Assembly: GCA_015709215.1 (NCBI GenBank)
Contig: JACCQN010000030.1
Coordinates: 1-42,774, forward strand
Length of the DNA: 42,774 nt
Direction of reading: 5' to 3'
Origin: Bacteroidales bacterium
GTDB lineage: Bacteria > Bacteroidota > Bacteroidia > Bacteroidales > F082
Shown here: piece by piece, positions 24,654-31,089 of the stretch
Numbering within the stretch: the first letter of the stretch is position 1
Layout: each line of letters begins with the position of its first letter
Position numbers and translations under genes: made by a program
The notes under the pieces: model-generated
What the model saw: only the letters and a program-made list of their open reading frames with translations
What the model was told of the DNA's origin: nothing
The model's database searches: none

Positions 24654-25535
24654 CTAGTACTTATTATTCCTATGCTGGTACTTTTTATAAATTTCTTCCC
24701 GGAACTCGGACGGAGTCTTTCTTTCAAACCTTCTAAACGACCGTGTAAAATAGGATGGGTCTTCATAACCAAGTTCAAAAGCTATTTGACTAATATCAGA
24801 AGTAGTATGGTACAATAACCTTTTTGCTTCGAGCATAATACGGGATGCAATCATTTCGCCTGCACTTTTGCCGAAGTGTTTTTTGGAAAGCATATTCAAA
24901 TAATTGGGAGTGATATATAACTCATCGGCATAATAACTAACACCTTTGTTCCGGGTGAAGTTTTTCTCTACTAATTCCAGGAACAACTGCATCTTATTTC
25001 CTTTTGATTTTATCTGGTTATGGACATCTTTTATCTCAGCCATTCTTTCGATAAGACGACAAAGCACAATCAGATACCCCAGGATAATGTCAGCCGAAAA
25101 GTTATCTGTTTCAACTGTTTCCTGTTCCAGCTTTTTTGCAATGGAAAGCACTTCATTTGACTGGTCTGATGAAAGGTCAAGATAGTTTCTGTTCATAATT
25201 AATATTGAAAGCAGGCTACTGACTGATTCATTGTTGAAATTTAGAATACGTTCAGAGAATTGTACCAATGAAATATTGGTATTGGTATTTAATTTCCAAA
25301 AGTGAACCTGAAGAGGGCTTACAATGAACAACCTGTTTGGCCTGACTTCAAATTCTTCAAAATCAATCACATGAATCCCGCTTCCGCTCCTTATCAGGCA
25401 AATCACATAAAAGCTATGCCTGTGGGGAAAACTTCGTTCTAACTGTTTTTCATTTTTATACACAGCGTTTTTAACGATTATCCCTTGTCCCTCCGGATAT
25501 TTCGTATGTCCCAGGTGTAATTCAGGTATTCTCAT
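24654..25535 (-). CDS. AraC-family transcriptional regulator
   Basis: The 293-residue regulator has an N-terminal cupin-like domain (PHRHSFYVICLIRSGSGIHVIDF near 38-60) and a C-terminal double helix-turn-helix (about 190-285). The latter is recognised by YYADELYITPNYLNMLSKKHFGKSAGEMI and ISQIAFELGYEDPSYFTRSFRRFERKTPSEFRE. It lies inside the metal island, 14 bases after the TauE/SafE remnant and 52 bases before a CDF gene, all on the minus strand. It may control that CDF, but the N-terminal ligand pocket looks like those of small-molecule-sensing AraC proteins rather than metal sensors. It may be a passenger. Confidence 0.9.
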   Translation of the reverse strand: MRIPELHLGHTKYPEGQGIIVKNAVYKNEKQLERSFPHRHSFYVICLIRSGSGIHVIDFEEFEVRPNRLFIVSPLQVHFWKLNTNTNISLVQFSERILNFNNESVSSLLSILIMNRNYLDLSSDQSNEVLSIAKKLEQETVETDNFSADIILGYLIVLCRLIERMAEIKDVHNQIKSKGNKMQLFLELVEKNFTRNKGVSYYADELYITPNYLNMLSKKHFGKSAGEMIASRIMLEAKRLLYHTTSDISQIAFELGYEDPSYFTRSFRRFERKTPSEFREEIYKKYQHRNNKY

Positions 25536-25549
25536 TTAATTATCCACGT

Positions 25550-25809
25550 TTATGCAATTCCCTTAATTATCATTTGTATGCCTGATATTAGCAATAGGAT
25601 TTTAACCAGAATGACGAATTTTTCTTTTGGCAATTTTTCTATTATCCTTTTCCCGGCCCAACTGCCTAAAATCATGGATATTCCAATAAATACGCCGTAT
25701 AATAATTCTGTTTTTCCAATCAAATCGAAACGCTGGTAGATACAAAGCCTGCCACGCCTGAAATAACAGAAGCCAAAAAACCCACTGCAAAAAGAGCAAT
25801 TAGTTCCAT
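25550..25809 (-). pseudogene. Internally deleted TauE/SafE-family permease
   Basis: The first 21 codons (MELIALFAVGFLASVISGVAG) are a good TauE/SafE (TSUP) N-terminus. The sequence then jumps, out of frame, to the family's C-terminus: RFDLIGKTELLYGVFIGIS, GSWAGKRIIEKLPKEKF and LLLISGIQMIIKG, ending at 25550. About 160-170 central residues of the usual 240-260 are missing, and two stops follow the junction in the original frame. TSUP proteins carry sulfite, sulfoacetate or related anions. The start overlaps the DUF1232 stop, so the gene was part of the efflux operon. An apparent 65-codon frame here is an artefact of the deletion. Confidence 0.8.
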
Positions 25810-26183
25810 AAAAATTTCCGTAAAATTAAAAATACAATGACAAGCCAAAACAAAATAATCAAAACAGCAAACCACCAGGCTGATTTCTTTTTATTTTCAA
25901 TATGCTTTTTCGCTTTCTCCCTGCATTCAACTAAAACTTTCTGTGGAATTAGTTTAATTGAAACCGCTATCAATAAAGGGAGTATTATTAAATCGTCCAA
26001 ATATCCTAAAACAGGAATGAAATCCGGAATTAAGTCAATCGGACTCAGGAGATAGCCTAAAGTAATTACTATCAGAAATTTTGCATACCAGGGTGTCCTG
26101 TTATCCTGGTATGCAAAAACCAGGGCATAACTTTTGCTCTTTAATAATTTCGTTTTTTGTTTTAAAATCCTGATTAATTTCAT
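25800..26183 (-). CDS. DUF1232 (YkvA-like) membrane protein
   Basis: This 127-residue protein starts at MKLIRILKQK, chosen because its ATG overlaps the TGA of the GDCCVxC gene by four bases. The DUF1232 hallmark SPIDLIPDFIPVLGYLDDLIILP occupies about residues 47-69. A basic N-terminal half, the DUF1232 helical hairpin and a C-terminal membrane helix (about 103-122) make up the chain. The family's biochemical role is unknown; members often sit near metal or stress genes. It is embedded between GDCCVxC and TauE/SafE genes in the CDF operon. Confidence 0.88.
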   Translation of the reverse strand: MKLIRILKQKTKLLKSKSYALVFAYQDNRTPWYAKFLIVITLGYLLSPIDLIPDFIPVLGYLDDLIILPLLIAVSIKLIPQKVLVECREKAKKHIENKKKSAWWFAVLIILFWLVIVFLILRKFLWN

Positions 26184-26380
26184 TTTTTGTTCATTTGCAC
26201 AGATGAACAAGGTACAGACCCATACGTACAAAACACGCAACAATCGCCTTGTTTTAGTTTAAAAACGACATGGCAATTTTCACATTAAAAAAAAAACTGA
26301 CAGGAAACTTCCGGCATGGTTTCTTCCTTGTGATAACCACATTTGGGGCAGGTTATTGTTGACTTGTAAATTATTTCCAT
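26180..26380 (-). pseudogene. GDCCVxC-domain protein, copy 2, with one in-frame TAA
   Basis: Read in a single frame from ATG 26380 to TGA 26180, this gives a complete 66-residue GDCCVxC protein interrupted only by a TAA at 26285-26287. Before the stop it reads STITCPKCGYHKEETMPEVSCQFFF; after it, CENCHVVFKLKQGDCCVFCTYGSVPC. The stop occupies the place where Tyr-Glu usually precedes the second CxxC, so one GAA-to-TAA change explains it. Some family members contain selenocysteine, but that needs TGA at a Cys position, which is not the case here. The start is 9 bases after the CDF stop and the end overlaps DUF1232. The family is found with metal transporters; its role is not established. Confidence 0.8.
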
Positions 26381-26389
26381 TAGTATGTC

Positions 26390-27280
26390 TTAACAATCAG
26401 TATCACAATATTTTTCTATCTGTTCGTTCTCAATTTGAAGGGTTGTGTGTCCTATCCCGAATTCGTGTTCAAGTTTCTGCTGTAGTTCAGAAATAAATTT
26501 ATCACTAAACCCTTCAGGCATTATCAGGTGGGCTGTTAGCGCCACCTTTGTTGTACTCATTGCCCAGATATGCAGGTCGTGAATGTTTTCTACTCCTTTT
26601 TGTGTCAGCAGAAATTCCCGGACTTTTTCGAGGTTGATATGTTTGGGTACGGCATCTAAGGCCAAATCGAGAGAATCGGTAAATAAGCGCCATGTACCCC
26701 AAAGAATGACCAGAATAATTATAAAGCTCATTACCGGGTCAATCCATTGAATACCGGTGAGGTTAATCAAAAGCCCGGCAACAACTACCCCCAGCGACAC
26801 CCCGGCATCGGCAGCCATGTGCAGGAAGGCCCCTTTAATGTTCAGGTCGTCTTTCTGGCCTTTCATAAAAAGCAAAGCAGTTAGGGTGTTGATAACTACA
26901 CCAATGGCGGCAACAATCATTACCTGACTGCCCGCCACCGGTTCGGGGTTTTTAAATTTCCCTACAGCATCCCAGCCAATGGCTATTACTGCACCAAACA
27001 GCAGCAGCGCATTCAATATGGAAACAAGGATGGTTGTTTTGCGAAGTCCGTATGTGTATTTCCCTTTTGGTTTTATGGAGGCCAGCCACATGGCTGTCCA
27101 GGCAAAAACAAGCCCGAGCACATCGCTGGCATTGTGCCCGGCATCTGCCAGCAGAGCGGATGAGTTGGCAATTAAACCATAAATGACTTCAACTACAATA
27201 AATATTAAATTTAACCCAATACCCAGGGCAAAAGCTTTTCCGTAACTTTTTTGAGTAGTATGTTCATGCGCGTGTGCCAT
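26390..27280 (-). CDS. CzcD-like CDF zinc/cadmium/cobalt efflux transporter
   Basis: The 296-residue protein is a complete CDF transporter with His-rich N-terminus (HAHEHTTQ), six membrane helices, and the zinc site in TM2 (LLADAGHNASDVLG) and TM5 (HMAADAGVSLG), i.e. H-D/H-D pairs typical of Zn-type CDFs. The C-terminal cytoplasmic domain (about 210-296) is present, with the IHDLHIWAMST strand and a Cys/Asp tail (YCDTDC). It exports metal from the cytoplasm in exchange for protons. It follows the HMA-CDF gene by six bases and precedes the GDCCVxC gene by nine. Confidence 0.93.
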   Translation of the reverse strand: MAHAHEHTTQKSYGKAFALGIGLNLIFIVVEVIYGLIANSSALLADAGHNASDVLGLVFAWTAMWLASIKPKGKYTYGLRKTTILVSILNALLLFGAVIAIGWDAVGKFKNPEPVAGSQVMIVAAIGVVINTLTALLFMKGQKDDLNIKGAFLHMAADAGVSLGVVVAGLLINLTGIQWIDPVMSFIIILVILWGTWRLFTDSLDLALDAVPKHINLEKVREFLLTQKGVENIHDLHIWAMSTTKVALTAHLIMPEGFSDKFISELQQKLEHEFGIGHTTLQIENEQIEKYCDTDC

Positions 27281-27286
27281 AACGTT

Positions 27287-28081
27287 TTATTTCCCCAATT
27301 TCAATATCCTGAAAGCTCCCCTTACCACGATTAAAAAAACGATGGCCCCAATGATTAAGTCTGGATATTTTGATTGAGTGAGCAATACCAAAATACCTGC
27401 AAGGATAACACCTGTATTGATAATGATATCGTTTGATGTAAAAATCATGGTGGCTTTCATGTGTGCTTCCTGGCTCTTTGACTTTTGCAGCAGATAAAGG
27501 CAAACAGAATTGGCAATTAGCGCCAGCGCCGATACGATAATCATGGTTTGAAAATCCGGCACTTCTTCAAAACTGATAAACCGCCGTATTACCTCCAAAA
27601 GACCCAGAATGGCTAATGCCAGTTGAAAATAGCCGCTTAGTTTCGCTACTTTTTTCTTGCGGGTTACCGTTGAACCGACTGCCCAAAGGCTAAGTCCATA
27701 AACCAACGCGTCTGCAAGCATATCCAGTGAATCGGCAACCAGGCCCATGGATTTTGAAATGAGACCTGTTGTGATTTCAAGGATAAAAAAAGCGAAATTG
27801 ATAAGCAGTACTATCCAAAGAAGTTTCGATTGTGCGCTTGCATTATCTATAAATTCATCTTCCTGGATGTCGATAGTATCTTTGCGTTCAGCGCCTAAAT
27901 TAAGTTCTTTCAGCCGTTGTTCAATTTCAGGGGTTTCTTCGGAATGAAAGACAGTGAGTTTTCGGTTTTCAATATCGAAGACCAGATTTTTAATGACAGA
28001 AAGCCCTTCCAGTTTCATCCTGATAAGGGATTCTTCGGAGGGGCAATCCATTTTATTTACGGTAAATACAGATTTGAACAT
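27287..28081 (-). CDS. HMA-like domain fused to a CDF transporter
   Basis: The 264-residue protein joins two modules. Residues 1-70 resemble a heavy-metal-associated domain (FTVNKMDCPSEESLIRMKLEGL and VIKNLVFDIENRKLTVFH), but the usual CxxC is MDC-PSEE, leaving one cysteine and two acidic residues. After a linker, residues 85-264 form a six-helix CDF transporter: LVADSLDMLADALVYGLSL in TM2 and FTSNDIIINTGVILAG in TM5. The C-terminal CDF domain is missing, so the N-terminal domain may take its place. It begins the stretch of CDF genes and starts five bases after the small secreted protein gene. Confidence 0.85.
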   Translation of the reverse strand: MFKSVFTVNKMDCPSEESLIRMKLEGLSVIKNLVFDIENRKLTVFHSEETPEIEQRLKELNLGAERKDTIDIQEDEFIDNASAQSKLLWIVLLINFAFFILEITTGLISKSMGLVADSLDMLADALVYGLSLWAVGSTVTRKKKVAKLSGYFQLALAILGLLEVIRRFISFEEVPDFQTMIIVSALALIANSVCLYLLQKSKSQEAHMKATMIFTSNDIIINTGVILAGILVLLTQSKYPDLIIGAIVFLIVVRGAFRILKLGK

Positions 28082-28086
28082 GTTCG

Positions 28087-28302
28087 CTATTCTTTATACA
28101 ACACCAGGTTTAACGGAATAAAGGCGCCCAATTCGGCATGGATACGGGTTATTTCCGTTTTGTTGCCATCAAAATCGTACCTCACAAAAGGGTTAACACG
28201 CACCCCTGTGATTACTTTTAACCGCTCGCTTTCCTGGGCATTTGTAGTAAAAGCACAGAAAAGCACGAAGGCAACTAACAACAGTTGTTTTCTCATTTCC
28301 AA
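28087..28302 (-). CDS. Small exported protein of unknown function
   Basis: The 71-residue product has a Sec signal peptide (cleavage likely after TNAQ) and a mature part of about 48 residues (ITGVRVNPFVRYDFDGNKTEI...). It resembles the N-terminal strand of a longer outer-membrane or periplasmic protein more than a complete domain, so truncation is possible. It lies between DUF302 (38 bases) and the HMA-CDF gene (5 bases) in the same operon. No metal-binding residues stand out. Confidence 0.55.
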   Translation of the reverse strand: MEMRKQLLLVAFVLFCAFTTNAQESERLKVITGVRVNPFVRYDFDGNKTEITRIHAELGAFIPLNLVLYKE

Positions 28303-28340
28303 GGATTCTTAAACTACTTTAGGGTAAAATTCCGGCCGTT

Positions 28341-28727
28341 TTATACGTTTTCAATGACCTTTTCAAGTTTCGCCCTGATTTCATCCGCAATTTCACCTAA
28401 TTTGTCATTTTGAACCGCCTTCATGGATGCCACCGGGTCAACGGCAGCTACTTCTGTTTTGCCATTCTCCAGTTCCTGCACAATCACATTGCAGGGTAGC
28501 ATGGCCCCGATTTTATTTTCGGCCTGCAGCGCTTTATGTGCAAATAACGGATTGCAAGCCCCCAAAATCCGGTATTTTCTGAAATTGACATCCAGTTTCT
28601 TTTTCAATGTGGCCTGCACATCAATCTCGGTCAGTACCCCGAACCCTTCTTTTTTAAGTTCTTCGGTTACTTTTTCTACTGCTTCTTCAAAAGCATAATC
28701 TGTGGTTTTCTCAAAATAATATTTCAT
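28341..28727 (-). CDS. DUF302 family protein
   Basis: The 128-residue soluble protein belongs to DUF302. The pattern FGVLTEIDVQATLKKKL, then YRILGACNPLFAHKAL, and LPCNVIVQE is characteristic, as is the terminal MKAV segment. DUF302 proteins commonly occur next to heavy-metal efflux genes; the conserved cysteines at LGACNP and LPCN could bind metal, but no activity is established. It is the first gene after the operator palindrome at 28791-28805, making it the leader gene of the CDF operon. Confidence 0.88.
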   Translation of the reverse strand: MKYYFEKTTDYAFEEAVEKVTEELKKEGFGVLTEIDVQATLKKKLDVNFRKYRILGACNPLFAHKALQAENKIGAMLPCNVIVQELENGKTEVAAVDPVASMKAVQNDKLGEIADEIRAKLEKVIENV

Positions 28728-28756
28728 ACTAATAATTTATTAATGTTAGACATTCT

Positions 28757-28810
28757 AATAATATCAACATCAAAATTACTAATAAGTTAGTGCAACATTG
28801 TTGCAAAGTT
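28757..28810 (-). promoter_or_regulatory. Promoter and Fur-type operator of the DUF302-CDF operon
   Basis: The minus strand reads a perfect palindrome TGCAACA-T-TGTTGCA at 28791-28805, preceded by AACTT and followed by a conserved ACTAACTTATTAG stretch and a -7 element TAATTTTG. The same arrangement with nearly identical bases occurs at 35966-36019. The palindrome starts four bases after the fur stop codon and covers the expected -33 region, so a bound Fur-family protein would block transcription. Confidence 0.75.
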
Positions 28811-29223
28811 TAATCACAGCGCGGACACACCCCATTAATAACGAATTGAGCATTATCATAAGTGTAGCCGTCTGGCAGTTTAATGTTGGGAATTGGAAGT
28901 TCCTTCATGCAACGTGTTCTGCCACAACGCGTACAATAAAAATGAACATGCAGGTCATGTATATTACAGGTACAATCCTCATCGCAGACGGCATACTTAA
29001 CTGAACCTGAACCATCATTAACTGTATGAACGATGAAATTGTCCTCGAATGATTTAAGCGCCCTGAAAATGGTTGAACGCTCCACTTTTTCAAAACGTTG
29101 TTCTAAATCCGCCAGGCTCAGCGTTTTTCCAGAATCAGCAAGTGCTTTGTAAACCAAGGTTCGCATGGCAGTTGGTTTAACTTTTTTCGATTCAAGTTTC
29201 TTTTCTATTTCATTGTTTGTCAT
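28810..29223 (-). CDS. Fur-family metalloregulator
   Basis: The 137-residue regulator is a complete Fur-family protein. The N-terminal winged helix (about 15-75; RTLVYKALADSGK and RSTIFRALKSFE) is followed by the metal-binding dimer domain with HDLHVHFYC (His89, His92, His94), and two CxxC pairs (Cys97/Cys100, Cys133/Cys136), a structural zinc site. The pattern is between Zur and Fur; the sensed metal cannot be fixed by sequence. It lies directly upstream of the operator that faces the DUF302-CDF operon, so it is the probable regulator of that operon. It is a close relative of the damaged copy at 36016-36428. Confidence 0.92.
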   Translation of the reverse strand: MTNNEIEKKLESKKVKPTAMRTLVYKALADSGKTLSLADLEQRFEKVERSTIFRALKSFEDNFIVHTVNDGSGSVKYAVCDEDCTCNIHDLHVHFYCTRCGRTRCMKELPIPNIKLPDGYTYDNAQFVINGVCPRCD

Positions 29224-29454
29224 TTTGAAAATGCTGTGTGTTAGTTACTAAATAGTGCCTGAAAGAAACTAAGTTATTTTCAGTCTTTGATAAGAAAACG
29301 TCAAATACAAGGCTTTCGAAGTTTTTGAAGCTAAGGAGTTTACTATTCGTAAATGACTGTTTCAAAAACGAGAATAACGCAGTGGTTGGCGTTTTTTGCA
29401 AAGACTAAATACCATTGAAATACAACCAACTCTATTTAAAGTTGCAATTTACAC

Positions 29455-29493
29455 AAAAAAGCTGTGGCAACCCTAAAGCTGCCACAGCTTTTT
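29455..29493. terminator. Intrinsic terminator after the RND efflux operon
   Basis: GCTGTGGCA and TGCCACAGC arms form a stable hairpin flanked by A and T runs on both sides, so it can work on either strand. It ends the minus-strand operon six bases beyond the P-II-like gene. Confidence 0.85.
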
Positions 29494-29499
29494 ATCTGA

Positions 29500-29829
29500 T
29501 TAATTCCCGTTTTTCAACCCGTCTTTTACCCGGTAGGCTTTTTCAACATCCGAAACATAAATGAGGCCGTCTCCCGGGTTCCCGGTACGTCCTTGTTCCG
29601 AGATGATCGCAACAATTTTATCCACATTTTCTTTGTTGCATACTATTTCAATTTTGGCTACCTGGCTGTTGGTGATTGAGAATTGTGTTGACACCGACGG
29701 GTCGGAGTTTTCAAGGTTTCCCGTTCCTTCCGCCATAGAAACCGTTAAATTTGGGAAACCGGCTTCGAGTAAGTGATGGAATATATCATTTACTTTAAAT
29801 GGCTTTACAAATGCTTTTATCTCTTTCAT
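29500..29829 (-). CDS. P-II-like protein of a metal-efflux operon
   Basis: The 109-residue protein has the P-II fold signature: the start KAFVKPFKVNDIFHHLL, the VAKIEIVCNKENVDKIV core and the GRTGNPGDGLIYVSDVEKAYRV B/C-loop strand. The T-loop is unlike GlnB/GlnK: it is Ser/Asn-rich, with no uridylylation tyrosine, and the B-loop lysine of IGDGKIF is a leucine. It is therefore not a nitrogen regulator, and its ATP site is altered. P-II-like proteins next to RND metal pumps are known in Bacteroidota genomes; their ligand is not established. It follows the adaptor gene by 52 bases and precedes the terminator. Confidence 0.85.
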   Translation of the reverse strand: MKEIKAFVKPFKVNDIFHHLLEAGFPNLTVSMAEGTGNLENSDPSVSTQFSITNSQVAKIEIVCNKENVDKIVAIISEQGRTGNPGDGLIYVSDVEKAYRVKDGLKNGN

Positions 29830-29881
29830 GATGTTTATTTTTTGTCTTATAAAATTTGATAATTGATATTCTCCTTATTTG

Positions 29882-31084
29882 CTACTCTTCACCTGTTTCG
29901 CCTTTTTTCATTTCGGATAGCAGGTAGTAGGCATTGTTCATGGCTACCAGCGAACCGTTCTTCAAAGGTGAAAGCAATTTTATTTCAACAATCCCGTCCT
30001 CTTGCTGACCAGTAAGGATTTCAACCGGTTCAAATTTCCAATTGTCACCTTCCTGTTCCGAAATAAAAATAACCTGTTTCCCGTCTTCGTTTACAATGGC
30101 TCCCTCAGGGAGTGCAAAGGCATAATCTTCCCCCGTGGCAATTCTCCCGGTAATGTACATGCCCGATATCAGGAGGCCTTTTTTGTTCTCGATTTCGGCA
30201 TGGATATGCACCGCCTTGGGGTTTTGTTCAAAGGATTTGCCCACGGCAAAAATTTTGGCTGACAATGTTTCACCGGGAAGGGATTCAATAGCGAAAGTCA
30301 CATTTTGGCCTTCTTTCACCTTGTAAACGTCTTTTTCGAAAACCATTAAATCAGCGTGGATATGGTCGTTATTGATGACTTCAAACATTTGCATCTGAGG
30401 TTCTGCATATTGCCCGGTCTTCACGTTCACTTTTTCAATGAAGCCATTGATAGGGCTGATAACAGGAACTTGTTCAACAATATCTCCCTGTTTTATTTTC
30501 TCCGGGTCAAGTTTCAACAATTTCAATTGGGCTTCGAGGTTTCTCACCTCACCGGTAAGCGAGAGGAAATCGGATTGAACCTTTTGAAAATCCTTACCGG
30601 AACCTACCTCTTCTTCGTACAGTCGTTTTTGTCTTTGGTATTCTTTGTCAGTGTATTGCAACTGGTTCCATGCATTCAAATACCGGGTTTGCAGATTCAA
30701 CAAATCGGGATGGCTCAAGTAAGCCAGTACCTGCCCTTTATTAACCTTTTTACCCTCAAAAACATCAATTGAAGTAATGTTTGCACCAATAATTGCTGTA
30801 ACCGAAGCCTCATTCTGGGGCAATACCTCAAGCTGGCCATTGGCCACAACCACGCTTGAAAAATTACGTTTCGACAAGGTATCCACCTTCATCCCCAACG
30901 CGTTAAACTGTTGTGCTGTCAACACAACACTCGTTAAACCGCCTTCTGCATTCTCCTCCTGATTTTCGTTTTCCGTGGCGGCCTCCGGTTTTTGGTTACA
31001 GCCCGAAAGGGCAAGGATGAGAAACCCTGCCATGATTACCGTTTTCATTGTTATAAATGATTTTTTTATGATTTCGTTTTTCAT
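29882..31084 (-). CDS. RND efflux periplasmic adaptor (CusB/CzcB type)
   Basis: The 400-residue adaptor is a lipoprotein: the lipobox LALSGC is followed by a Glu-rich linker. The membrane-fusion protein order is visible: a first beta-barrel strand (VVVANGQLEVLP), lipoyl half (VNKGQVLAYLSHPDLL), a long coiled-coil hairpin (LQTRYLNAWNQLQY...SLTGEVRNLEAQL), the second lipoyl half (PVISPINGFIEKVNVKTGQYA) and the beta-barrel domain with LPEGAIVNEDGKQVIFI. No His-rich N-terminal metal-binding extension like that of SilB is present. It starts five bases after the RND gene stop. An internal ATG at 31048 could also be the start. It bridges the pump and the outer-membrane channel. Confidence 0.92.
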   Translation of the reverse strand: MKNEIIKKSFITMKTVIMAGFLILALSGCNQKPEAATENENQEENAEGGLTSVVLTAQQFNALGMKVDTLSKRNFSSVVVANGQLEVLPQNEASVTAIIGANITSIDVFEGKKVNKGQVLAYLSHPDLLNLQTRYLNAWNQLQYTDKEYQRQKRLYEEEVGSGKDFQKVQSDFLSLTGEVRNLEAQLKLLKLDPEKIKQGDIVEQVPVISPINGFIEKVNVKTGQYAEPQMQMFEVINNDHIHADLMVFEKDVYKVKEGQNVTFAIESLPGETLSAKIFAVGKSFEQNPKAVHIHAEIENKKGLLISGMYITGRIATGEDYAFALPEGAIVNEDGKQVIFISEQEGDNWKFEPVEILTGQQEDGIVEIKLLSPLKNGSLVAMNNAYYLLSEMKKGETGEE

Positions 31085-31089
31085 TATTT

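Noticed and set aside
25602-25799. 65-codon open frame within the TauE/SafE remnant
   Set aside because: It is a frame created by the internal deletion; the family match lies in the other two frames.
26285-26287. Selenocysteine recoding of the stop in GDCCVxC copy 2
   Set aside because: The stop is TAA, at a position that is not cysteine; Sec needs TGA.
29210-29401. 63-codon frame upstream of the intact fur gene
   Set aside because: Covers the fur leader; no family similarity and poor composition.
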